Assembly (NCBI RefSeq): GCF_000372465.1
Contig: NZ_AQUZ01000028.1
Coordinates: forward strand, 55,207 to 119,206
Source of the DNA: Kribbella catacumbae DSM 19601
GTDB taxonomy: Bacteria > Actinomycetota > Actinomycetes > Propionibacteriales > Kribbellaceae
Direction of reading: 5' to 3'
Length of the DNA stretch: 64,000 nucleotides
The notes below the pieces were generated by a model that did not search any database, was not told the origin of the DNA, and saw only the letters and a program-made list of their open reading frames with translations. The position numbers and the translations under genes are program-made. This document shows positions 25,769 to 33,340 of this stretch, in pieces. Each line of letters starts with the position of its first letter. Within the stretch, counting starts at the first letter, position 1.

Positions 25769-27243
25769 GCGGCCTACTTTCGAACCTGCGAGTGCGGCTC
25801 GGGGTCTGCGTGCTCGCCATGGCGGTCGCGGGCGGGCTGGGCGTCGTCACGCACCCCAAGACAGCTGTCACGCGCCCTGAGGGCGCCGACGGACCGACTC
25901 GGACGATCGTGAACCGTACTGCGTTGAGCTGTCCGGTGCCGGGCGTCGGCGGCAAGGTGCAGAGTTCAGTCGACGCGGTCTCACCGTTGCTGCCCAAGGA
26001 CACTCCGACCGCGCCAGGCAACGCGACGCCGCTGTCGATCGCGCCGCTGCCGACCACGTCCGACCCTCTCGGTTCGGTCCTGGTCCGCGGCAAGATCGCC
26101 TCGACGCCGAAGGCCACGAAGCCGGTGCCGCTGTCGATTCAGGGCATCGGCCCGCTCGCTGCCGGGACCGTCGGCACGAGTACGTCGATCTCGACCGAGG
26201 GTGTTAATCGCGGCATGGCGAGCGTGCCCTGCCTGCTGCCCGGTTCGGACTTCTGGTTCGTAGGCGCGAGTGCCGCCACCGGCCGGCGTGACGTCCTGGT
26301 GCTGACCAACCTCGACAGCATCAACGCCGAGGTGAATATCACCGTCTACTCGGCCAATGGGGCTCTCGATCTGCCCAACGCGCGCGGCATCGTCGTACCG
26401 GCGCGGGGGACCTCCGAGCTGTACCTGAACCTGCTGGCGCCGAAGGCACGTGACCTTGCCCTGCATGTCGAGTCCACTGGCGGCCGGGTGTCGCCGGCGC
26501 TGCGGGACAACGCCACCAACGGCAAGAAGCCTGGTGGCGTCGACTGGATCAACCCGTCGATCCCACCGACCACCTCGCTGGTGGTCCCCGGGATCGCGCC
26601 TGGTGCGGGTGCCAGGATGCTCACGCTGGCCAACCCCAGCGATCTGCAGGCGACGGCGACGCTGACCGTGAATGGCCCCAACGGGCCCTTCAAGCCGGCG
26701 AACCTGTCGACCGTGCAGATCCCGGCCGGCACGGTGAAGTCGGTCCGGCTCGACTCCATACTGCGTGGCGACCCGAGCGCGATCACGATCAGCTCGGATC
26801 AGCCGTTGACGGCATCCACGCGGACCGTGAGCGCGAGCGGCGACGAATTCGCGGTGATCGGATCGGCCGAGGCGCTGACCGGACCGGCGTACCTGGTGCT
26901 GCCGGCGCACGCGCAGCCCGCGCAGTTGCAGGTGACCGCGCCGAGCAAGACGGCCAGCATGCGGTTCGAGCTGCGCGACCTGAGCGGCAAGATCATCGCG
27001 ACCCGCGCGCTCGACGTGGTGAACGGCGCGACGAGTGTGGTCAGCTTCAAGGCGCAGTCCCAGCCGACGTACCTGATGGTGGAGCAGGTCAAGGGTTCGG
27101 TGGTGGCGGCCGTGACGTTGATGCCGCCGGCCAAGCTCGGTGAGGACGCGGTACCGCTGGTCGCGGCCTGGCCGTTGTCGACCTCGCTGGTCTTCCGCGC
27201 CCAGCTCGGCGCGCAACCCGACGTACGGGCCGCCCTGAAGTAG
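25765..27243 (+). CDS. DUF5719 secreted/membrane-anchored protein
   Basis: 492 residues from a GTG start overlapping the glycosyltransferase stop (GTGA). One N-terminal membrane helix (about 8-30) leads to a long extracytoplasmic, beta-rich region with repeating NLDSINAEVNITVYSANG and NPSDLQATATLTVNGPNG units, each like an Ig-like sandwich. This matches DUF5719 proteins found directly after the large GT2 gene in many actinobacteria. Likely an accessory of the glycosyltransferase at the outer face of the membrane; no catalytic motif is visible. Confidence 0.82.
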   Translation: MSGLLSNLRVRLGVCVLAMAVAGGLGVVTHPKTAVTRPEGADGPTRTIVNRTALSCPVPGVGGKVQSSVDAVSPLLPKDTPTAPGNATPLSIAPLPTTSDPLGSVLVRGKIASTPKATKPVPLSIQGIGPLAAGTVGTSTSISTEGVNRGMASVPCLLPGSDFWFVGASAATGRRDVLVLTNLDSINAEVNITVYSANGALDLPNARGIVVPARGTSELYLNLLAPKARDLALHVESTGGRVSPALRDNATNGKKPGGVDWINPSIPPTTSLVVPGIAPGAGARMLTLANPSDLQATATLTVNGPNGPFKPANLSTVQIPAGTVKSVRLDSILRGDPSAITISSDQPLTASTRTVSASGDEFAVIGSAEALTGPAYLVLPAHAQPAQLQVTAPSKTASMRFELRDLSGKIIATRALDVVNGATSVVSFKAQSQPTYLMVEQVKGSVVAAVTLMPPAKLGEDAVPLVAAWPLSTSLVFRAQLGAQPDVRAALK

Positions 27244-27256
27244 AACCGCCGCCCAC

Positions 27257-27349
27257 CACCTGATCATTCGCCCCCTTTTCACCCTCTTCGCGTGCTGCCC
27301 GGCGCTGGCGGTTCGGTGGCGAGGATGAAAAGGGGCGAATGATCAGGTG
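27257..27349. repeat. Long inverted repeat between convergent genes
   Basis: Arms of about 29 bp (27257-27286 and 27321-27349), beginning CACCTGATCATTCGCCCC, pair with one bulge and one mismatch around a loop of about 34 nt. The T-rich CCCCTTTTCA and its complement AAAAGGGG are on opposite arms. It may act as a two-way terminator for DUF5719 and the zincin-like gene, but the arms are unusually long. Confidence 0.75.
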
Positions 27350-27356
27350 AGGTTTG

Positions 27357-27803
27357 TCAGTCGTCGTCGGTCTCGAAGTCGGGGTCGATCTGTTCGGGGG
27401 ACAGGGCGAGGACGTCGGCCAGTTCGAGGACGAGCGCGGAGCGGACCAGCCAGGCCAGGCTGGTGGCGGAGCGTTCGGCGCGCAGTTCGATCGGGCGGCG
27501 GAAGACGACGATCCGGTAGGGCTCGTGCGAAGTACCGCCGGTGGAGTGCGTGAGCGGGATCTCGCCCGCGTGCATGTCCAGGTTCGGCACGTCCTCGATC
27601 GCGAACTCGACCCGGGTGACGACCTGCGGCAACCGTTTCTCCAGCCGGGTCACCTCGATCGCGACGACCTCGTCGAACTGAGCCGCGGCGGACCGCTGCA
27701 AGGGCAATCCGCGTGGTGCGAAGCTGCTCGGCCGGCTGATCGGTCCGAGCATGCCGCGCCCATGGCGGTCGATGTGCCTACGATGACGGCGAGCCTCGGT
27801 CAC
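27357..27803 (-). CDS. Zincin-like (metallopeptidase-family) protein lacking HExxH
   Basis: 148 residues. The end of the protein (EPYRIVVFRRPIELRAER, then SLAWLVRSALVLELADVLAL) aligns by pattern with pfam06262 zincin-like proteins, where the second stretch normally holds HExxHxxG. Here it reads LELADVLAL, so the zinc ligands are gone and peptidase activity is not expected. The same loss occurs, as I recall, in the mycobacterial relative next to whiB2 (Rv3259). Start at ATG 27803. Divergent from DUF3499 with only 31 bp between. Role unknown, perhaps structural. Confidence 0.78.
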   Translation of the reverse strand: MTEARRHRRHIDRHGRGMLGPISRPSSFAPRGLPLQRSAAAQFDEVVAIEVTRLEKRLPQVVTRVEFAIEDVPNLDMHAGEIPLTHSTGGTSHEPYRIVVFRRPIELRAERSATSLAWLVRSALVLELADVLALSPEQIDPDFETDDD

Positions 27804-27822
27804 GCGATCAGCCTAGTGGGGG

Positions 27823-27828
27823 TAGCGT
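27823..27828 (+). promoter_or_regulatory. -10 element for leaderless DUF3499 transcript
   Basis: TAGCGT lies 6 nt before the GTG start and no Shine-Dalgarno is present, matching the leaderless pattern. Confidence 0.45.
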
Positions 27829-27834
27829 CTGGTC

Positions 27835-28227
27835 GTGAGCATCGCCAGGATCTGTTCGCGCGCCGCCTGCCATCGGCCGGCCGTGTCGACGCTCACCTAC
27901 GTCTATGCCGACTCCACGTGTGTACTGGGTCCGCTCGCGACGTACGCCGAGCCGCACTGCTACGACCTCTGCGCCGACCACGCCGACCGGCTGACCGCGC
28001 CGAACGGCTGGGAAGTGATCCGGCTCGCTCCGGATCCGGCCGCCGCTGGTCCGTCGGACGACGATCTTGAGGCGCTGGCGAACGCAGTACGGGATGCGGC
28101 CCGTCCGTTGCCGCCGGCGAGTCGTGAGCCTGTACCTGGGGCGCCGGTGGAGATTGCGCGCCGGGGGCATTTGCGGATGCTGCAGGATCCGGGGTCTACG
28201 GCTGCGGATAACACTGAGCAAGCCTGA
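27835..28227 (+). CDS. DUF3499 family protein
   Basis: 130 residues from GTG 27835. The first half contains cysteine/histidine pairs (ICSRAACHRPA near 5-15, then EPHCYDLCADHADRLTAP near 40-57) suggesting a small zinc ribbon; the second half is a charged helix and a disordered tail. Length and motifs match DUF3499 (mycobacterial Rv3258c), always found between the zincin-like gene and manB. Function unknown. The transcript appears leaderless. Confidence 0.88.
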   Translation: MSIARICSRAACHRPAVSTLTYVYADSTCVLGPLATYAEPHCYDLCADHADRLTAPNGWEVIRLAPDPAAAGPSDDDLEALANAVRDAARPLPPASREPVPGAPVEIARRGHLRMLQDPGSTAADNTEQA

Positions 28228-28290
28228 ATCTGTACGGCGTTTCCCACGCTGGCCACTCCGCTCGGCTCCTTCGTCGCCTATCTACTGCCG

Positions 28291-28788
28291 GCTCCTGCGT
28301 CGCCGCTGAGCGCGGGGCGGTCGCGTCGTACCCGGCCCGAGTCGCGTGAGTCGGTCCGGGACGAGATGCGCGCGGCCCGGAGTGGTTGCTGGGGGCAACG
28401 AAGCTGCATGCATACCCAAGTCGGACGGGCAAGCGGTTACCTCGGCGTGTCGGCGCGCCCGGGACGGGTGGTGCGTGCATGGCAGTCCGGAAACCCCGTC
28501 CCGTCTTGGCGCGACAGGTGCATGCGTCAGGGACGGTGCTGTCTCGCCGGTGGAGCGGGGGTGGTCGGGTCCACTAGCGCCTTATGGGGACGCTAGCGCG
28601 CTGTAGCAGGCCAGTGGCCCGATAAGGCGCTAGCGGTGCGGACGGGTAGACGCCGATCGGCAGGATGGAGGCCGGCCTTCGCGGTTGGCTGCCGCCCGGC
28701 TGCGCGGGCTCCTGCGTCGCCAGACGGCGGGGTGGTCGCGGCGTTTGCGGCTGGTGTCGCGGGATGCCTGGTTCGCTCCTGCGTCGCC
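28291..28788. repeat. Dispersed 14-bp direct repeats
   Basis: GCTCCTGCGTCGCC occurs exactly at 28291-28304, 28708-28721 and 28775-28788, with a one-mismatch form, GGCTCCTTCGTCGCC, at 28264. Spacing is irregular, so this is not a CRISPR array. Confidence 0.7.
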
Positions 28789-28836
28789 ACCGAGGGCGGG
28801 GGATCGCTGGGAAGCGTGGGCTCAACCCTCTCCGTT

Positions 28837-28872
28837 GGGGTTCGCCCCCTGGCAGACCAGTGGGCGAACCCC
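28837..28872. other. Highly stable hairpin, possible structured RNA
   Basis: GGGGTTCGCCC pairs perfectly with GGGCGAACCCC, and inside it CTGG pairs with CCAG around CAGA. A second stem GAGGG-CCCTC follows at once. No T-run follows, so simple termination is not the obvious role. Confidence 0.5.
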
Positions 28873-29133
28873 CATTCGAGGGGTTGTCCCCTCCGTTGGC
28901 CACCTGGGACCGCTCGCGAACGCAGCTCGGCCCCTCGCGCCGTACGAGCCCGGGCCGCTGGCGTCGCACGCAGCCCGGGTCGCTGGCGTCGTACGCCGTC
29001 TCGAGGCGTCCCCAGCAGCCCACCCAAGCCCAATTTCGGTCAGGGCCGAAATTCTTTCCGATCGGCCCAACTTTTCTCCCGCAGTTGGTGTCTCACCTGG
29101 CAGAAAACACCACTACAAGGGGGATTTGGGGAC

Positions 29134-29760
29134 ATGAAGAAGGCATTTGGAATCGCGGCTGCGGCGGGGATCTCGGCGCTGGGGGTACTGGCCGGAGCGA
29201 CCGCGACGGGGGCGCAGGCGGGGACGATTGGTCTGGATCGGGGCAAGCTCCTCACGCTCCAGCAGGTGCAGAAGGCCGACCCGGCAACTAAGTGGATCAC
29301 CCAGGTCGACCGCGGCCGGCTCCCAGCCGCCTACTGCGGCCCTGCCTCGACCGAAGGCAAGGCTGTCGCCCAGCGACTGGCTCGCGGTCACACCGACGAG
29401 ATGATGTCGTACGGCACGCAGTACCTCAGCCGGTACCAGAGCAAGGCGGCGGCCAAAGCGGCCTACACCTCCATCCTCGCCACGCTGAAAACCTGCAAGT
29501 ACTCGAAGCCCTCGCCGACTCACGCGCGCCGGATCACTGAGAACCGGACCATCAAGGCAGGCGACGCCACCACGATCCTGCGCTGGTGGGACTACGCGTT
29601 GCCGAGTGACCCGGGCAGCGAGAATGGCGCCTTCCCGTACGCCGTGACCCTCAAGGGCACGGTCGTCTCGGTGCTCGCGTTCAGCCAGGACGGGACTGGC
29701 ATGAAGGCAGCCAACTTCGACAAGCTGGCGGTTGCGGCTGCGGCCAAGCTGCCCGGATAG
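29134..29760 (+). CDS. Secreted protein, unknown (possibly PknH-sensor-like)
   Basis: 208 residues from ATG 29134, with GGGGG upstream. A standard signal peptide ends at ATGAQA (about residue 29). The mature part has two cysteines (AAYCGPAS and LKTCKYS) that could form a disulfide, as in PknH-type extracellular sensor domains, and an even helix-strand alternation including QYLSRYQSKAAAKAAYTSI. No catalytic motif is visible. Monocistronic: it is preceded by non-coding DNA and followed by a strong terminator. Confidence 0.7.
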   Translation: MKKAFGIAAAAGISALGVLAGATATGAQAGTIGLDRGKLLTLQQVQKADPATKWITQVDRGRLPAAYCGPASTEGKAVAQRLARGHTDEMMSYGTQYLSRYQSKAAAKAAYTSILATLKTCKYSKPSPTHARRITENRTIKAGDATTILRWWDYALPSDPGSENGAFPYAVTLKGTVVSVLAFSQDGTGMKAANFDKLAVAAAAKLPG

Positions 29761-29774
29761 TCAGTGACAACAGA

Positions 29775-29802
29775 ACCGGCGGTGGGGCGACCCACCGCCG
29801 GT
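29775..29802 (+). terminator. Hairpin terminator
   Basis: ACCGGCGGTGGG and CCCACCGCCGGT form a perfect 12-bp stem with a GCGA tetraloop, followed by TTCGC. It closes the secreted-protein gene. Confidence 0.8.
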
Positions 29803-29840
29803 TTCGCATGTTCGAACGTGTTTCACAGCGTGGGATGAGG

Positions 29841-29869
29841 TTGACCACGTTGTCATGGCTGACAAGACT
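29841..29869 (+). promoter_or_regulatory. Promoter with embedded operator for the oxidoreductase/ThuA pair
   Basis: TTGACC (29841-29846) and AAGACT (29864-29869) are 17 nt apart, the latter 8 nt before the GTG start, so the transcript may be leaderless. Between them TTGTCA-TGGC-TGACAA (29850-29865) is a perfect inverted repeat placed to block RNA polymerase. Confidence 0.5.
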
Positions 29870-29877
29870 CCTGACTT

Positions 29878-30966
29878 GTGAACGATCAAAAACTACGGGT
29901 CGGAGTGGTCGGTCTCGGCTTTGCCGGGCGGACCGCGCTGGAAGCGTTCTCGGAGCTGCCCGACGTCGAAGTGGTGGCGCTGGCGGGGCTCGAGACGGAC
30001 ACGCTGAAGAGTCTCGGTGCCAAGCACCAGGTGCCGCAGCTCTTCGAGAAATGGGAGGACCTACTCGCCGTCGACGGCCTGGACGCCGTCAGCATCGGTA
30101 CGCCGACGCAGCTGCACTCGCCGATCGCGCTGGCGGCTCTGGAGCGCGGGTTGCATGTGCTCTGCGAGAAGCCACTGGCCAGGACGGTTGCCGAGGGTAC
30201 CGCGATGGTGGAGGCGTCGAAGAAGGCCGGCCGGGTGCTCAAGGTGGTGTTCAACCACCGCGAGCGCGGTGACGTCGCCACCCTGAAGCACCAGATCGAC
30301 GAAGGGCTGCTCGGCCGGATCTACTACGCCAAGGCGCACTGGATGCGTCGCAACGGCATCCCCGGTATGGGTGGCTGGTTCACCAACCGCGAGCTGTCCG
30401 GCGGCGGCCCGCTGATCGACCTCGGCGTGCACATCCTCGATCTCGCCCTGCACCTGATGAACGAGCCCAAGGTGACCACGGTCAGCGCGAACACCTTCGC
30501 CGAGCTCGGCCCGCGCGGCCGCGGCAGCGTGAGCAGCGTGATCCGGCCGACCGTCGACACGCTCGGCGCCAAGTTCGAGGTGGAGGACCTGGCCACGGCG
30601 TACCTGCGGCTGGAAGGCGGCGGAGCGCTGCAGTTGGAGACCAGCTGGGCGACGTACCGGGCGCCGGGTGACAACTTCGGGATCGAGCTGTTCGGTACCG
30701 AGGGTGGCGCCAAGATCGACGTCCAGGACTACACGAACACCGACACCCTGAAGATCTTCACCGACGTCGGCGGGGTGCCGGCCGAGGTCCGTCCGGCCAC
30801 CGGCGCCGGGCTCGGCCACCGCGCGGTGGTCAGCGAGTTCGTCGCGATCGTGCTCAGCGGCGACTGGTCCGCCCACAACGGCTCGGAGGCGCTGGCGCGC
30901 ACCCAGGTCATCGACGCCGCCTACGCCTCGGCGAAGGCCGGACGAGAGGTAGTGCTGAATGACTGA
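29878..30966 (+). CDS. Gfo/Idh/MocA-family oxidoreductase
   Basis: 362 residues from GTG 29878, with no ribosome site (see promoter). N-terminal Rossmann fold VGVVGLGFAGRTAL binds NAD(P); LHVLCEKPLA holds the family lysine in EKP; the C-terminal alpha/beta domain includes LSGGGPLIDLGVHILDLALH with the conserved D-x-x-x-H used in catalysis. Such enzymes oxidise or epimerise sugars and cyclitols. It overlaps the ThuA-like gene by 8 bp, a pairing common in sugar (trehalose, glucoside) 3-dehydrogenation pathways. Substrate not predictable. Confidence 0.87.
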   Translation: MNDQKLRVGVVGLGFAGRTALEAFSELPDVEVVALAGLETDTLKSLGAKHQVPQLFEKWEDLLAVDGLDAVSIGTPTQLHSPIALAALERGLHVLCEKPLARTVAEGTAMVEASKKAGRVLKVVFNHRERGDVATLKHQIDEGLLGRIYYAKAHWMRRNGIPGMGGWFTNRELSGGGPLIDLGVHILDLALHLMNEPKVTTVSANTFAELGPRGRGSVSSVIRPTVDTLGAKFEVEDLATAYLRLEGGGALQLETSWATYRAPGDNFGIELFGTEGGAKIDVQDYTNTDTLKIFTDVGGVPAEVRPATGAGLGHRAVVSEFVAIVLSGDWSAHNGSEALARTQVIDAAYASAKAGREVVLND

Positions 30967-31699
30967 GATCCGGGTGACCGTCTGGGGCGAGAACGTCCAC
31001 GACCAGCGCGACGCGTCTGTACAGAAGATCTATCCCGACACGATGCACGAGACGATCGCCGCAAGCCTGCGCGCCAAGCTCGGCGAGCAGGTCAAGGTCC
31101 GTACTGCGTGGCTGCAGCAACCCGAGCACGGCCTGACCGACGAGGTGCTGGCGGACACGGATGTGCTCACCTGGTGGGGGCACGCGGCGCACGGCGACGT
31201 GGACGACGCCGTGGTCGACCGGGTGCAGGAGGCGGTGCTGTCCGGGATGGGGCTGATCGCCCTGCACTCGGCGCACTTCGCGAAGATCTTCAAGCGGCTG
31301 ATGGGCACCACCTGTTCGCTCGACTGGCGCTCGGACAACGACCGGGAGCTGCTGTGGACCGTCGCGGCCGGCCACCCGATCGCGGCCGGCGTACCGCATC
31401 CGCTGGTGATCGAGCAGGAGGAGATGTACGGCGAGCTGTTCGACGTACCGCAGCCGGATGAGCTCGTTTTCGTCAGCTCGTTCTCCGGTGGCGAGGTGTT
31501 CCGTTCCGGCTGCTGCTACCGCCGCGGCCAGGGCCGGGTGTTCTACTTCCGCCCGGGCGACCAGGAGTACCCGACCTACCACCAGCCGGAGGTCCAGCAG
31601 ATCCTCGCCAACGCGGTCCGCTGGGCGGCCCCGGTGGTCGAGCGCAAGCTCCCGGACGTCCACCACCGGGCCACACCGGGGTGGTTCGAAACAGCCTGA
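30959..31699 (+). CDS. ThuA-domain (trehalose-utilisation type) protein
   Basis: 246 residues, one ThuA domain of the glutamine-amidotransferase-like fold: VTVWGENVHDQ at the start, VLTWWGHAAHGDV and GMGLIALHSAHFAKIF in the core, VFYFRPGDQEYPTYHQP near the end. ThuA proteins work with Gfo/Idh/MocA oxidoreductases on disaccharides, probably handling 3-keto sugars. The ATG lies within the last codons of the oxidoreductase gene, so the two proteins are made together. Confidence 0.88.
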   Translation: MTEIRVTVWGENVHDQRDASVQKIYPDTMHETIAASLRAKLGEQVKVRTAWLQQPEHGLTDEVLADTDVLTWWGHAAHGDVDDAVVDRVQEAVLSGMGLIALHSAHFAKIFKRLMGTTCSLDWRSDNDRELLWTVAAGHPIAAGVPHPLVIEQEEMYGELFDVPQPDELVFVSSFSGGEVFRSGCCYRRGQGRVFYFRPGDQEYPTYHQPEVQQILANAVRWAAPVVERKLPDVHHRATPGWFETA

Positions 31700-31724
31700 A
31701 ACACAGGTTCGGGCCGGGGCCAGA

Positions 31725-31730
31725 TAAGGT
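31725..31730 (+). promoter_or_regulatory. -10 element for leaderless manB transcript
   Basis: TAAGGT lies 6 nt before the manB ATG with no Shine-Dalgarno between, the same arrangement as at manC and DUF3499. Confidence 0.5.
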
Positions 31731-31736
31731 CCACGC

Positions 31737-33131
31737 ATGGTTGACGTAGCTGCGATCTTCAAGGCGTACGACGTACGCGGGGTCGTCCCGGACGAGCTGG
31801 ACGAGTCGGTGGCCCGGGCGACCGGCGCCGCGTTCGTCGAGGTCCTGGACGTGCTGGCCGGTCCCGGAGCCGTGGTGATCGGCTATGACATGCGGCCGTC
31901 GAGCCCGGGGCTGGCCGCCGCCTTCGCGGAGGGGGTGACCAGCACCGGGGCCGACGTGATCAACATCGGGCTGGCCTCCACCGACCAGCTGTACTTCGCC
32001 TCCGGGCGGCTCCAGTTGCCCGGTGCGATGTTCACCGCGAGCCACAACCCGGCGCAGTACAACGGGATCAAGATGTGCCGTGCGGGCGCCTCGCCGGTCG
32101 GCGCTGAGTCGGGGCTGCGGGACATCGCGGACCTGGTCGCCAAGATGCTGATCGACGGGCTCTCACCGGTCACGGTGCCGGGTACCGCTCGCCAGCGGGA
32201 CCTGCTGACGGCGTACGCGGACCACCTGAACGACCTGGTCGACCTGAGCGGCATCCGGCCGCTGAAGGTCGTCGTCGACGCCGGCAACGGGATGGGCGGG
32301 CACACCGTACCGGCCGTCTTCGCCACCGGCCCGGTCGAGATCCTTCCCCTGTACTTCGAGCTGGACGGCAACTTCCCGAACCACGAGGCCAACCCGCTCG
32401 ACCCGAAGAACCTTGTCGACCTGCAGGCCAAGGTGCGCGAGACCGGGGCCGACCTCGGCCTGGCCTTCGACGGCGACGCGGACCGCTGCTTCGTGGTGGA
32501 CGAGAAGGGTGACCCGATCTCGCCGAGCGCGATCACCGGCGCGGTCGCGGTCCGGGAGCTGGCCAAGCACCCGGGGTCCGCGGTGATCCACAACCTGATC
32601 ACCTCCAAGGCCGTGCCCGAGCTGATCACCGAACACGGCGGTACGCCGATCCGCGCGCGGGTGGGCCACTCCTACATCAAGCAGCAGATGGCCGAGACCG
32701 ACGCGGTCTTCGGCGGCGAGCACTCCGCGCACTACTACTTCCGGGACTTCTGGCGGGCCGACACCGGCATGCTCGCGGCGCTGCACGTGCTCGCGGCGCT
32801 CGGTGAGCAGGACAAGCCGGCTTCGGAGCTGTTCTCGGTCTACGAGCGGTACGTGGCCTCCGGCGAGATCAACAGCCGGGTCGAGGACGCCGCCGCGACG
32901 GTTGCCGCGATCGAAGACACCTATGGCGACCGCGAGGGCATTACCGTTGACCATCTGGACGGTCTGACCGTAGACGCTGGACAGTGGTGGTTCAACGTGC
33001 GCGCGTCGAACACCGAGCCGCTGCTGCGGCTGAATGTCGAGGCCGGGGACGCCGCCACCATGGAGCGTGTCCGCGACGAAGTACTGGCCCTGATCACCGG
33101 TGCACCGGAAGTTAGCAAAGGAACTAGATGA
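31737..33131 (+). CDS. manB: Phosphomannomutase/phosphoglucomutase
   Basis: 464 residues of the alpha-D-phosphohexomutase family. The phosphoserine loop TASHNPAQYNGIK lies near residue 100, the metal site DGDADRC near 244, the sugar-binding GGEHSAHYYF near 327 and the phosphate-binding RASNTEPLLR near 422. It interconverts mannose-6-P and mannose-1-P, between manA and manC of this window. The stop overlaps the Trm112 gene by 4 bp, starting a run manB-trm112-SIS-manA with all junctions overlapping. Confidence 0.95.
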   Translation: MVDVAAIFKAYDVRGVVPDELDESVARATGAAFVEVLDVLAGPGAVVIGYDMRPSSPGLAAAFAEGVTSTGADVINIGLASTDQLYFASGRLQLPGAMFTASHNPAQYNGIKMCRAGASPVGAESGLRDIADLVAKMLIDGLSPVTVPGTARQRDLLTAYADHLNDLVDLSGIRPLKVVVDAGNGMGGHTVPAVFATGPVEILPLYFELDGNFPNHEANPLDPKNLVDLQAKVRETGADLGLAFDGDADRCFVVDEKGDPISPSAITGAVAVRELAKHPGSAVIHNLITSKAVPELITEHGGTPIRARVGHSYIKQQMAETDAVFGGEHSAHYYFRDFWRADTGMLAALHVLAALGEQDKPASELFSVYERYVASGEINSRVEDAAATVAAIEDTYGDREGITVDHLDGLTVDAGQWWFNVRASNTEPLLRLNVEAGDAATMERVRDEVLALITGAPEVSKGTR

Positions 33132-33340
33132 CTCCCCCAAACATGAACCTGGACCCGGACCTGTTGAGCATCCTGGTCTGTCCGAAGTGCCGGTCGGAGT
33201 TCCGCGTGGACGACGAGGCCAGCGAACTGATCTGCACCAACGCCACCTGCGCGCTCGCCTACCCGGTCCGCGACGACATCCCCGTGCTGCTGATCGACGA
33301 GGCGCGCTCGACCCTGGATGCTGGGGCAGAAGAGAACTGA
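33128..33340 (+). CDS. Trm112-family small zinc-ribbon protein
   Basis: 70 residues: LLSILVCPKCRSEF at the N-terminus and LICTNATCALAYPVRDDIPVLL later give the two pairs of cysteines of the Trm112 (UPF0434) fold. In eukaryotes Trm112 activates methyltransferases; in actinobacteria it is fixed between manB and the TobH-like SIS gene, role unknown. ATGA overlap on the 5' side and a TGATG junction on the 3' side. Confidence 0.9.
   Translation: MTPPNMNLDPDLLSILVCPKCRSEFRVDDEASELICTNATCALAYPVRDDIPVLLIDEARSTLDAGAEEN

Larger units (their letters stand above)
28228..29133. other. 906-bp non-coding stretch with repeats and hairpins
   Basis: No open frame here looks like a protein; those present are low-complexity Arg/Pro/Ala strings with no family pattern. 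The region instead holds three exact copies of a 14-mer (28291-28788), a 12-bp inverted repeat CTAGCGCCTTAT at 28574-28585 and 28622-28633, a very stable hairpin at 28837-28872, a smaller GAGGGG/CCCCTC hairpin after it, and an AATTTCGG/CCGAAATT hairpin at 29032-29053 followed by CTTTCC. It could hold a decayed insertion or a structured RNA. Confidence 0.6.

Noticed and set aside
28264..28788. CRISPR array from the repeated 14-mers
   Set aside because: Repeats are too short, spacing is irregular (404 and 53 bp) and no cas genes are present.
28574..29033. Two overlapping minus-strand frames of about 148 residues
   Set aside because: Low-complexity Arg/Pro/Ala/Thr translation, both frames equally open, no ribosome site and no family resemblance.
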